Part shown: positions 16,243 to 23,806 of the stretch, in pieces
Position numbering within the stretch: position 1 is the first letter of the stretch
How the letters are laid out: the number at the start of each line of letters is the position of its first letter
DNA from: Tissierellia bacterium
GTDB taxonomy: Bacteria; Bacillota; Clostridia; Tissierellales; Peptoniphilaceae
Reading direction: 5' to 3'
NCBI GenBank assembly: GCA_030538075.1
Contig: JAUNUQ010000028.1
Location: 1 to 32,798, forward strand
Length of the DNA: 32,798 nucleotides
Position numbers and translations under genes: made by a program
Notes under the pieces: generated by a model
What the model was told of the DNA's origin: nothing
What the model saw: only the letters and a program-made list of their open reading frames with translations
Database searches by the model: none

Positions 16243-16844
16243 TGAAGCCCGGGGAAATCCGGCAGATGGTCATCGGCTTCTTGGGGGGACTTGGAATGCT
16301 CCTGTTCACCTTGATCGTCAGTATGCCACTACCCCTGGTCATCGCCTTACCCATAGCAGCTTATTTTGGAAGCTATATGATTTCCAAGCCCCAGCTTAAA
16401 ATCGGAGGCATCGCATTGTCCGAGGCCAATGGAGAGGATATGAAGGCCCTGATGCAAGAGGGAAGTGACGATATCCTCGCCTTAGAAAAGGGGATGGGGT
16501 CCATACGAGATCCTGAGATCAAAAACCTGGCAAAGGCCCTGTACCAAAGGGGTGTGGACATCTTTCAGCACCTGCAGCAGAATCCCGACAAGATCTCCAA
16601 GGCTCGCCGTTTTATCAACTATTATTTAGATACGGCAGCTGGTTTGATCACCAAATACGAGAGTCTCTCCAAATCCAATGTCCAGGGCCAATCAGTGGAA
16701 AAGGCCAAGGGGGACGTAAAAGAGGGCTTGAGTGTACTCGTAAGGGCATTTGACCGGGAGTTTGAGCATTTGATGCAAGGGGAGATCATGGATATAGAAA
16801 CCGACGTCAAAGTATTGACGCAAACCTTTAAATCGGAGGAATAG
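16242..16844 (+). CDS. XpaC-like (5-bromo-4-chloroindolyl phosphate hydrolysis family) membrane protein
   Basis: A 200-residue protein with two N-terminal membrane helices (about 9-46) followed by a helical cytoplasmic domain with ALYQRGVDIFQHLQQNPDKISKARRFINYYLDTA, the XpaC (PF10112) signature region. The family often neighbours telA-type toxic-anion resistance genes, but no telA is present here. ATG 16242 overlaps the previous stop in TGATG. The next gene starts directly after its stop codon, so the three genes are coupled. The biochemical role is unknown despite the family name. Confidence 0.8.
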   Translation: MKPGEIRQMVIGFLGGLGMLLFTLIVSMPLPLVIALPIAAYFGSYMISKPQLKIGGIALSEANGEDMKALMQEGSDDILALEKGMGSIRDPEIKNLAKALYQRGVDIFQHLQQNPDKISKARRFINYYLDTAAGLITKYESLSKSNVQGQSVEKAKGDVKEGLSVLVRAFDREFEHLMQGEIMDIETDVKVLTQTFKSEE

Positions 16845-17900
16845 ATGAAGACAAAATGGATCGGTCTGGGAATACTAGCGGTCGTCATGGCGGTGGTGAT
16901 CGGTTGGTTCTTCTTTAAACCGGCGCCAGTGGAGACGATCAACGGATATCTCGGAGGCGAAAAGATCGGACTGTTTGAGGACCAGGCTTTTATCGAGCGA
17001 ATGGAGAAAGATCATTCTCTGACCGTTCGCTATCGAAAGGCAGGCTCCATCGACATGATCGATGCCAACAAAGAGGGAATGAGTTATCTATTCCCCGCAT
17101 CCCAAACTGCACTGGAGCTATACAAGGATAGAATCGGATCGCCAAGGCGATCAGAGATCATCCTAAATACGCCCTTGGTGCTCTATACACACCAACTGGT
17201 GCGAGATAAACTAATGGAAAATGGGCTCATCACCGAATCCGGTGGTTCCTATTTTATGGATATGCAAAAATTTGCACAGGCCATTTTGGATGGCAAGACT
17301 TGGGCAGATTTAGGACTGCCGGAGCTATACGGCTCCCTCTCCGTAAAGACCACAGATCCCACGAAATCCAACTCAGGTAATATGTTCGCAGGCCTAGTGG
17401 CCAATGCCCTAAACGGTGGAGTGGTCGTCAACGAGCAGAGCGTACAAAAGGTGCTTCCCGACCTCGAAGCCTTCTTCGCCAAAATGGGCTATATGGACAC
17501 CTCCAGCGCGGATCTCTTCGAACAGTCCCTCAAGATGGGAGTCGGCGCCTATCCGATGATCGCCGCCTACGAAAACCAGCTCTTGGAATTCGCCGTCACA
17601 AATCCCGCAGCTTGGGAACAGCTAGGGGGAGACATCGTCATCGTCTATCCGACGCCGACAGTCTACTCCAGCCATGTGATGATCTCCTTAGATGACAAGG
17701 GAGACAAGGCCATCGATGCGATGATGGATCCTGCCATCCAAGACATTGCCTGGAAAAAACACGGCTTTCGAACGGGAGTCGCCGGCGCCCAGACCGACAC
17801 CGAGGTCTTCGGCGTCGACGGAGTCTTAAAACAAGTCACCCAGATCATGCCCATGCCCGACTTCAAGACCATGGACATCATCATCAACGCCCTACAATAG
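16845..17900 (+). CDS. Membrane-anchored substrate-binding-like protein
   Basis: A 351-residue protein with an N-terminal membrane anchor (6-24, no lipobox) and an extracytoplasmic binding-protein fold. It shares motifs with the N-terminal domain of the VWA fusion encoded two genes upstream: AGSIDMI, LFPASQTALELY and DPTKSNSGNMF. It starts immediately after the XpaC stop with GGAGG upstream. The stop TAG overlaps copy A of the dispersed repeat. It probably forms a complex with the other two operon products. Confidence 0.82.
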   Translation: MKTKWIGLGILAVVMAVVIGWFFFKPAPVETINGYLGGEKIGLFEDQAFIERMEKDHSLTVRYRKAGSIDMIDANKEGMSYLFPASQTALELYKDRIGSPRRSEIILNTPLVLYTHQLVRDKLMENGLITESGGSYFMDMQKFAQAILDGKTWADLGLPELYGSLSVKTTDPTKSNSGNMFAGLVANALNGGVVVNEQSVQKVLPDLEAFFAKMGYMDTSSADLFEQSLKMGVGAYPMIAAYENQLLEFAVTNPAAWEQLGGDIVIVYPTPTVYSSHVMISLDDKGDKAIDAMMDPAIQDIAWKKHGFRTGVAGAQTDTEVFGVDGVLKQVTQIMPMPDFKTMDIIINALQ

Positions 17901-17939
17901 ATCAATTGGGGACGTTTAATTTTTGATCCCGTGTAAAAT
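17899..17939 (+). repeat. Dispersed gene-end repeat, copy A
   Basis: It contains ATCAATTGGGGACGTTTAA followed by TTTTTGATCC and GTGTAAAAT. It begins with the AG of the TAG stop of the preceding gene. GATCAA and TTGATC form a short inverted repeat within it. Confidence 0.9.
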
Positions 17940-18098
17940 ATAGGGATATATTTATCAAAAGATTTTAGAAATAATGCTTATTACGAGTTTCGAATACAAA
18001 AAAGTCCTGAGCTCTAGTGTGACCCCATAAAGTTGGACCAGAGAGATGAGTACAATCTTCGTACTTGTCTCTCTTCTTATTTCCCTAAGGGCTAGCCC

Positions 18099-18998
18099 TT
18101 AGGCCGCCTGTAATTCTTTTCGGTATTCTACAGGACTTAACCAATTCAATTTTTGTTTAATGCGTTCTTCGTTATAGTAATGAATATATTCAATAATTGC
18201 TTTTTCCAATTCTTCATAGCTACCGTACACCTTGCCATAATACATTTCCTGTTTCATTAGACCAAAGGAATTTTCAATGGGAGCATTGTCATAACAATTG
18301 CCTTTCCGAGACATGCTTTGAAATATTTTGTTTTCTTTTAGCACCGCTTGATATTCCTGCATTTGATAAGCCCATCCTTGATCAGAGTGGAATATTCGAC
18401 GATATTTACAACCATTTGTTGATTCAATCGCTTGTTTTACCGCCTCTACCATCGTTATACCATTCGGTTGGTTTGAGATTTTGAAACTGATGATTTCTAA
18501 GTTGAATAGGTCCATAAAGGGATCGAGGTACAACTTTTTAATCTGTGGTTTTCCATGGGCATCCTCCTCATAGTATTTAAATTCCGTTGTATCGGTTGTA
18601 ATCTTCTGATAGGGCACGGATGTGTGAAATCTTCGGTTCATACGATTCGGTGCGATACGACCGACCACACCTTTGTAGCTGTTGTAACGACGATATTTAC
18701 GACCAAAATTTTTGACTTGAATGCCGAGCTCTTTGCAAAGACGTTGCACTTTCTTATGGTTTATTTTCCAACCGTTCTTTACCAGAGTGACATGAATTCG
18801 TCGGTAACCATAATTGGTGTGTTTTTCACGAATCGCCAGGATGTCATCCATTACGTCTTGATCAGGATTTGGCTTCGCCCACTGTGCTTGCCAGTACATA
18901 TAGGTAGATTTTGGAAAATTTACTGCTGCAAGAATCTCCGTTAAGGTGTATTTTTCTTGTCCTCGGAGCTTGTGGATGATTCTTGCCTTGTCTTCCTT
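18099..18998 (-). CDS. IS3-family transposase OrfB (DDE integrase)
   Basis: The catalytic half of the transposase, read after a -1 frameshift from orfA at the A7G slip site (19003-18996). The DDE triad is visible as TTDTTEF, FHSDQGWAYQ and the final Glu in ENSFGLMKQEMYYG. The frame is open from the slip site to 18099; the first internal ATG (18899) would give a 266-residue product lacking the N-terminal HTH-like segment (EKYTLTEILAAVNFPKSTY). All key residues are intact. Confidence 0.92.
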   Translation of the reverse strand, partial: KEDKARIIHKLRGQEKYTLTEILAAVNFPKSTYMYWQAQWAKPNPDQDVMDDILAIREKHTNYGYRRIHVTLVKNGWKINHKKVQRLCKELGIQVKNFGRKYRRYNSYKGVVGRIAPNRMNRRFHTSVPYQKITTDTTEFKYYEEDAHGKPQIKKLYLDPFMDLFNLEIISFKISNQPNGITMVEAVKQAIESTNGCKYRRIFHSDQGWAYQMQEYQAVLKENKIFQSMSRKGNCYDNAPIENSFGLMKQEMYYGKVYGSYEELEKAIIEYIHYYNEERIKQKLNWLSPVEYRKELQAA

Positions 18999-19531
18999 TT
19001 TTTCTCTAACCTCAAGCTCCTGAGCAACTCCAAGTATTCGTTTTTAATTTTTTGCATCTTTAGTTCATATTCCAGCTCTTTAATCCGCTTGTTTGCAAGC
19101 TCAAGATCGGTGATTTCAACTGGTTTTGACGATGTGATCGATTGTGCTTTTATATTGTGATCTTTTTTGGACAATGAGGGCCTCCCTTGTTTTCGAGAAA
19201 GCCCCTCTATGCCATATTGATGGTACTCTGTTCGCCATCGAGCAATGAGACTAGGATTATTCAAACCTAGCTCGTTTGCAACATCTTGATAGGATTTCTC
19301 ACTTGCTTCATACATTGTGATCGCTTCTATTTTATATTCTACACTGTATGTCTTGTTTTTGCGAGAGCGTTTTAATCCTTCAATCCCTAATGTTTGATAA
19401 GCATGGATCCATTTTCGTACTTGATTCTTGTCTTTGAATCCATATTTCCTAGATAATGGATTCATACCAATGCCACCTGATAGATATTCTGTGACAATCT
19501 TCATTTTAAATTCCAAGCTATATTTTGCCAT
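18941..19531 (-). CDS. IS3-family transposase OrfA (helix-turn-helix)
   Basis: A 196-residue DNA-binding half of the transposase with two helix-turn-helix repeats (about 1-50 and 55-105; SRKYGFKDKNQVRKWI and ANELGLNNPSLIARWR) and a C-terminal leucine-rich coiled coil (about 135-175) typical of IS150-type OrfA. Near its end the sequence A AAA AAG allows ribosomes to slip into orfB and make the full OrfAB transposase. Confidence 0.9.
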   Translation of the reverse strand: MAKYSLEFKMKIVTEYLSGGIGMNPLSRKYGFKDKNQVRKWIHAYQTLGIEGLKRSRKNKTYSVEYKIEAITMYEASEKSYQDVANELGLNNPSLIARWRTEYHQYGIEGLSRKQGRPSLSKKDHNIKAQSITSSKPVEITDLELANKRIKELEYELKMQKIKNEYLELLRSLRLEKKRKTRQESSTSSEDKKNTP

Positions 19532-19712
19532 ACAAAAACCCCCTAAAGTTAGATTTGTTGGTCCAACTTTAGGGGGTCAGTTCACTCCAGGACTTTTTTG
19601 ATTCAGAATTCTAGGATTGGAAAATAGTAGTGCGCAATCCAATCCAAAGTATATCAATGGGCATAAATGAAATGGCAGAGGAATCTTAAGCTCCCTTCAC
19701 AATTTCATCTTG

Positions 19713-20420
19713 TCATTTTTCTAAACTCCATCCATTATCCCCATGATAGATCATCTGTTTTGTCATTCCGCCATCAATACAGATGTTCTCGCCAGTAATA
19801 AAACTGGCCTTATCAGAGCAGAGGAAGAGCACCATATTGGCGATATCCAATGGGTTTCCAACGCGATCGGCGGGATGCTGTCTGCGATCGGAACCGGAGT
19901 ATTTGTTGTAATCTACATCGATCCAGCCCGGAGAGATGGAGTTGACACGGACCTTGCCAGCTAGACTCATCGCAAGGGCATGGGTCAGAGCGGCAATTCC
20001 CCCTTTGGCTGCGGTATAACTCTCGGTCTGGGGTTGACTCATTCGGTCCCGACTCGAGCTGATATTGATGATCGATGCTCCTTGGGCAAAATGAGGTAGA
20101 AATAATTTGGTCAGATAAAAAGGAGCCGTTACTCCAACCCTTTGAGCATACTCGAACTCTTCATAGCTGCAATCATGAATCCCTTTCATAAGCGGTATTG
20201 CGTTGTTGATGAGAAAATCGACCTTGTCATTTTCGCGGATGACTTTATCAGCGAAGTCCTCTAAAATCTTCGGGTTGGCTATATCGCCGACGAAGTACGG
20301 ATTGTCTTGCAGATCGACCATACAGATCGTTGCGCCGGCTTGCTGAAACTCATCACATATACATTTTCCGATGCCTTTGGCACCACCGGTTACGACGACT
20401 ACTTTATCCTTAAAATCCAT
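19713..20420 (-). CDS. Short-chain dehydrogenase/reductase
   Basis: A classical SDR of 235 residues: cofactor motif TGGAKGIG (11-18), Asp36 after strand 2 (suggesting NAD preference), NNAIP (72-76) in place of NNAG, catalytic Ser near 121-123, and Tyr135-x3-Lys139 in YTAAKGG. ATG 20420 with GGGAG upstream is chosen; the open frame extends further to 20522 but overlaps the promoter of the divergent arsC-type gene. The substrate cannot be told. It is convergent with the VWA operon across the terminator and IS. Confidence 0.87.
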   Translation of the reverse strand: MDFKDKVVVVTGGAKGIGKCICDEFQQAGATICMVDLQDNPYFVGDIANPKILEDFADKVIRENDKVDFLINNAIPLMKGIHDCSYEEFEYAQRVGVTAPFYLTKLFLPHFAQGASIINISSSRDRMSQPQTESYTAAKGGIAALTHALAMSLAGKVRVNSISPGWIDVDYNKYSGSDRRQHPADRVGNPLDIANMVLFLCSDKASFITGENICIDGGMTKQMIYHGDNGWSLEK

Positions 20421-20460
20421 TGGATGCTCCCTTCTCAAATATGTTCTTTCCTGGCTCCTC

Positions 20461-20514
20461 TTGGTTAGTATATGGGGAATGGGGTAATATTGCAATGAAA
20501 AGATATTGTATATC
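20461..20514 (+). promoter_or_regulatory. Possible promoter and operator of the arsC-like gene
   Basis: TTGGTT (20461-20466), an 18-base spacer and TAATAT (20485-20490) form a plausible promoter. A palindrome GATAT-TGT-ATATC (20502-20514) lies near the predicted start of transcription and could be a repressor site. Confidence 0.3.
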
Positions 20515-20532
20515 ATTCTCATGGAGGTGCAT

Positions 20533-20952
20533 ATGAATTCTTCTAAACCGAAAGTCGCATTTATCTGTGTTCACAATTCCTGCCGATCCCAAATGGCGGA
20601 AGCCCTTGGCAAGCATTTTGCCGCAGACGTATTTGAAAGCTATTCAGCCGGAACGGAAACGAAGCCTCAAATCAATCAGGATGCCGTTCGTTTGATCAAA
20701 CAGATCTATGGTATTGATATGGAGCGAACCCAGCATTCCAAACTGATCACAGAGCTACCCCAGATCGATATCGTCGTGAAGATGGGTTGTAATGTAGTCT
20801 GTCCATTCCTGCCCAGCAAACATGAGGAGGACTGGGGGTTAGATGATCCTACTGGGAAAGAGGATATAGAGTTTCGAAAGATCATCGATGAGATCGAGAA
20901 GAAAGTCAAAAATCTTAAGAGTCGATTGATGAATGGTGAACTGAAGATATAG
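20533..20952 (+). CDS. arsC: Arsenate reductase, thioredoxin-coupled (low-MW phosphatase fold)
   Basis: Reduces arsenate to arsenite using a cysteine relay. The P-loop CVHNSCRS (Cys12 to Arg18) is the nucleophile site; Cys86 and Cys90 in MGCNVVCPFLP supply the relay cysteines; WGLDDPTG (101-108) is the family signature. The 139-residue length fits. ATG 20533 is chosen because GGAGGT lies just before it; ATG 20521 is part of that site. It is divergent from the dehydrogenase gene, and no arsR or arsB is present, so its role as a stand-alone detoxifying enzyme, or a related phosphatase, is not certain. Confidence 0.85.
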   Translation: MNSSKPKVAFICVHNSCRSQMAEALGKHFAADVFESYSAGTETKPQINQDAVRLIKQIYGIDMERTQHSKLITELPQIDIVVKMGCNVVCPFLPSKHEEDWGLDDPTGKEDIEFRKIIDEIEKKVKNLKSRLMNGELKI

Positions 20953-20959
20953 TGGATTG

Positions 20960-20994
20960 AAGGGAAGGATGTCGAAAGCTCGTCCTTTCCTTTT
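20960..20994 (+). terminator. Intrinsic terminator after arsC
   Basis: AAGGGAAGGA (20960-20969) pairs with TCCTTTCCTT (20983-20992) with one G-U, followed by two more T bases. Confidence 0.65.
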
Positions 20995-21122
20995 GATCTA
21001 GAAGGGATAGGGAAGAAGTTTAACTTTTTTATCAAGTGGATCCTAAGTCCATTTAGCTGGCGAAGGATGACACTATTAATATTGAAGGAATTATTCTACA
21101 TATCAAAAGAGGGTGAAAACGG

Positions 21123-22013
21123 ATGATTAAGATGATGGATGTGACCAAGCGCTTTGGTGCTGTGACGGCACTGGACCGAGTGAGTTTGGAAGTGAAAGAA
21201 GGCGAGATCTTCGGCTTTATCGGTCCGAATGGGGCTGGGAAGACGACGGCTCTACGGGTGCTCATGGGGATCCTGCAGGCGACCAGTGGCGAGGCAAAGA
21301 TCTTTGGACTGGATGCTTGGAAGGATGCTGTGGAGATTCATAAACAGGTTGCATTTGTGCCCGGAGATGTCAATCTATGGCCCAATCTGACAGGTGGAGA
21401 AGTGATTGATCTGTTTGTTCGACTGAGTAGAAGGGACAATAGAGTGTATCGAGAAGAATTAATCCAGCGGTTTGACTTGGACCCATCCAAGAAATGCCGC
21501 ACCTATTCAAAGGGGAATCGGCAAAAAGTGGCCTTGATAGCTGCCTTTGCCTCAGATGCAGACCTGTATATCCTAGACGAGCCCACCTCAGGATTGGATC
21601 CCCTGATGGAGAGCATATTTCAAGAACAGGTAAGGGAGATAAAAAACCAAGGCAAGAGCGTCTTACTCTCCAGTCATATCCTATCCGAAGTGGAAAAGCT
21701 CTGTGACAAAGTGAGCATTATTCGGCAAGGTCAGATTATTGAAACGGGCACATTGGAAGAACTGCGGCATCTGACCCATACCGAGGTCCGTTTTAAGACG
21801 AAAAATCCGGTCATCGGTCTTCGGGAAAACCCCCATGTCTTCGACTATCAGGAGTCAGAGGAGGAGACACTCCTTCGCGTAGATGGGGCAGCCCTTGGCG
21901 AGGTGATCAAACAGATCAGTGCTTCAGAAATTGAGACCCTGCAGTGCATGCCGCCGACCTTGGAACAGCTCTTTATGAGCCATTACGAAAAAGTGGGTGA
22001 ACCCCATGTCTAA
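21123..22013 (+). CDS. ABC exporter ATPase
   Basis: A 296-residue ATPase of the drug/antibiotic exporter type. It has Walker A GPNGAGKT (34-41), the atypical signature YSKGNRQK (128-135) common in this subgroup, and Walker B LYILDEP (148-154). The last 80 residues form the extra C-terminal domain seen in ABC-2 type ATPases. The stop lies 8 bases inside the permease gene, so the two form one unit. Confidence 0.9.
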   Translation: MIKMMDVTKRFGAVTALDRVSLEVKEGEIFGFIGPNGAGKTTALRVLMGILQATSGEAKIFGLDAWKDAVEIHKQVAFVPGDVNLWPNLTGGEVIDLFVRLSRRDNRVYREELIQRFDLDPSKKCRTYSKGNRQKVALIAAFASDADLYILDEPTSGLDPLMESIFQEQVREIKNQGKSVLLSSHILSEVEKLCDKVSIIRQGQIIETGTLEELRHLTHTEVRFKTKNPVIGLRENPHVFDYQESEEETLLRVDGAALGEVIKQISASEIETLQCMPPTLEQLFMSHYEKVGEPHV

Positions 22014-23610
22014 GGTATTCACAGGGTCGGGTATGCTCCTGCGCTTCATCCTTCGCAAAGACAGGGTCTGGCTACTCGTATGGATTCTGAGCCTAACAGT
22101 GTTTACTGCGGGATTCGTGCCCGTGTTCGAGGATCTGCTGTTGGCGGATGGAGAGGCTACCGTCTATGCCCAAATGATGGAAAACCCAGCCATGATCGCG
22201 ATGGTAGGACCAGTATATGGTGCGGGAAATTACACGACGGGAGCGGCATATTCCAATATGATGCTGGTTTTCTGCGTGATGATCGCCGGAGCAATGAATG
22301 TGTTTCTAGTCAGCAGACATACAAGGCAGGATGAGGAGACTGGCAGATTAGAGCTGATTCGATCCATGCCCGTCGGCAGATTGGCAAATCTGACATCCGT
22401 GTGGTTGACGGTTCTCCTGGCAAATGGACTATTGACAATCCTCTGTGCAGCCGGGCTCTTTGCATTAAAAGGCAGCGGGATGACCTGGGAGGGATGCCTA
22501 CTCTTCGGAGCTAGTTTGGGCATTATCGGCGTATTATTTGCCGCCGTGACAACCCTCTTCGCCCAGCTAAATTCCGATTCTAGAACAGTAAATATGAGCT
22601 CCCTACTATTGATGCTGGCCTTTTACGTCCTGCGGGGCGCCGGAGATCTCTATAGCGAAACCCTGGCGAGGATCTCCCCTCTGGGTCTGGTCCTTCGAAC
22701 AGAGATCTATGTCAACAATTACTGGTGGCCGATCTTAGTCCTCCTTGGAATATCCTTGGGAATTGCCTTATTGGCACTGTGGATTGCTGAGAAGAGGGAT
22801 CTGGGACAGGGCGTTTTTTCGGATCGCCTTGGACGAAGTCATGGGAGCGCCATGCTCTCATCGCCCCTAGGGCTCTCCATCAGGCTTATACGTACTCCAA
22901 GCATCATATGGGCAATCACCATCTTTGTCTTGGCTGGTATGTATGCATCTGTATTCGGAGAATTGGAAAGCTTTATTCAGAATAATGAGATGCTCAAACT
23001 CATCTTTTCCTCAGACCCCAGATACTCCGTCACAGAACAGTTTATCGGCCTGCTCAATGCCATCATGGCGATGATCGCAACCATCCCCGCTTTGTCTACA
23101 ATCCATCGCCTGGCTGGAGAGGAAAAACAGGGCCGCGCAGAGCTGATCCTCAGCCGAGCCGTATCAAAGGGAGAACTCTTATCCGCCTATCTCCTTCCTG
23201 CATTTATCTTGAGCATCTTACTTCAAATATTAACCCCCATAGGCTTTTGGTCCATAGGCAGACTGGTAGCATCAGATCTTCCATCCTTGGAGACCTTTTT
23301 GATCTCTAGCTTGATATACTTGCCAGCAATTTGGGTGATGCTGGGAATCTCCGCCCTCCTCGTGGCGATCCAGCCTGGAAAAACGGGTGTCGCCTATTTG
23401 TACTTGGGCTTTACCTTCATCATCATCTACATCGGCACAATGATCCAATTTCCCGATTGGCTGAAATCCTTAAGCCCCTTTGGGCATATTTCGAACTATC
23501 CCATCGAAGAGATAAAGCCCCTACCACTGGTTCTACTAACCGGCATTTCGGCCCTTCTAGTCCTCATCAGCAATCACCTCTACCGCAACAGATCAATTGG
23601 GGACGTTTAA
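22006..23610 (+). CDS. ABC-2 type exporter permease (TnrB3-like, about 12 helices)
   Basis: A 534-residue membrane protein with two similar halves of about six helices, resembling the COG3559 polyketide-antibiotic exporter permeases. With the preceding ATPase it should export a hydrophobic or antibiotic compound. ATG 22006 overlaps the ATPase gene by 8 bases; an in-frame GTG at 21997 is possible. The last codons, encoding RSIGDV and TAA, lie inside copy B of the dispersed repeat, so its native C-terminus has been replaced or extended. Confidence 0.87.
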   Translation: MSKVFTGSGMLLRFILRKDRVWLLVWILSLTVFTAGFVPVFEDLLLADGEATVYAQMMENPAMIAMVGPVYGAGNYTTGAAYSNMMLVFCVMIAGAMNVFLVSRHTRQDEETGRLELIRSMPVGRLANLTSVWLTVLLANGLLTILCAAGLFALKGSGMTWEGCLLFGASLGIIGVLFAAVTTLFAQLNSDSRTVNMSSLLLMLAFYVLRGAGDLYSETLARISPLGLVLRTEIYVNNYWWPILVLLGISLGIALLALWIAEKRDLGQGVFSDRLGRSHGSAMLSSPLGLSIRLIRTPSIIWAITIFVLAGMYASVFGELESFIQNNEMLKLIFSSDPRYSVTEQFIGLLNAIMAMIATIPALSTIHRLAGEEKQGRAELILSRAVSKGELLSAYLLPAFILSILLQILTPIGFWSIGRLVASDLPSLETFLISSLIYLPAIWVMLGISALLVAIQPGKTGVAYLYLGFTFIIIYIGTMIQFPDWLKSLSPFGHISNYPIEEIKPLPLVLLTGISALLVLISNHLYRNRSIGDV

Positions 23611-23640
23611 TATTTGATCTACTATAAAACATCGTTAAAA
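23590..23640 (+). repeat. Dispersed gene-end repeat, copy B
   Basis: The core ATCAATTGGGGACGTTTAA is followed by TATTTGATCTACTATAAAA and CATCGTTA. It supplies the final codons and TAA of the exporter permease and leads into a terminator. Confidence 0.9.
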
Positions 23641-23683
23641 ATCACCCGTACTCCTATGGAAACCAGGAAAATGGGTGATTTTT
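23637..23683 (+). terminator. Terminator following repeat copy B
   Basis: AAAAATCACCC (23637-23647) pairs perfectly with GGGTGATTTTT (23673-23683). It overlaps the end of the repeat. Confidence 0.7.
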
Positions 23684-23806
23684 AATCGTCAAGTCAATGA
23701 GTCCCTCATTCCCATACGAGACTAAATTCTGAAGGCAGGGGAGAGTTGTGCACAAATTTAACATAACCAGTATATAATTATAAAAAGTTGAAAAAAGGAG
23801 CATTTT

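Larger units (their letters stand above)
18015..19584 (-). mobile_element. Complete IS3-family (IS150-type) insertion sequence
   Basis: A 1570-bp element bounded by terminal inverted repeats; the best part, TGACCCC(A/C)TAAAGTTGGACCA at 18020-18040 and 19559-19579, matches at 20 of 21 bases. The ends are placed so that a 3-bp target duplication CTC flanks it (18012-18014 and 19585-19587). It carries intact orfA and orfB on the minus strand with a slippery A7G between them. It appears recent and potentially active. Confidence 0.9.
17998..19599. terminator. Terminator hairpin split by the IS3-family element
   Basis: AAAAAAGTCCTG (17998-18009) and CAGGACTTTTTT (19588-19599) are perfect inverted repeats lying on either side of the insertion sequence. 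Removing the element and one CTC duplication restores a 12-bp stem with an AGCTC loop: a strong bidirectional terminator between the operon ending at 17900 and the convergent dehydrogenase gene. Confidence 0.85.
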
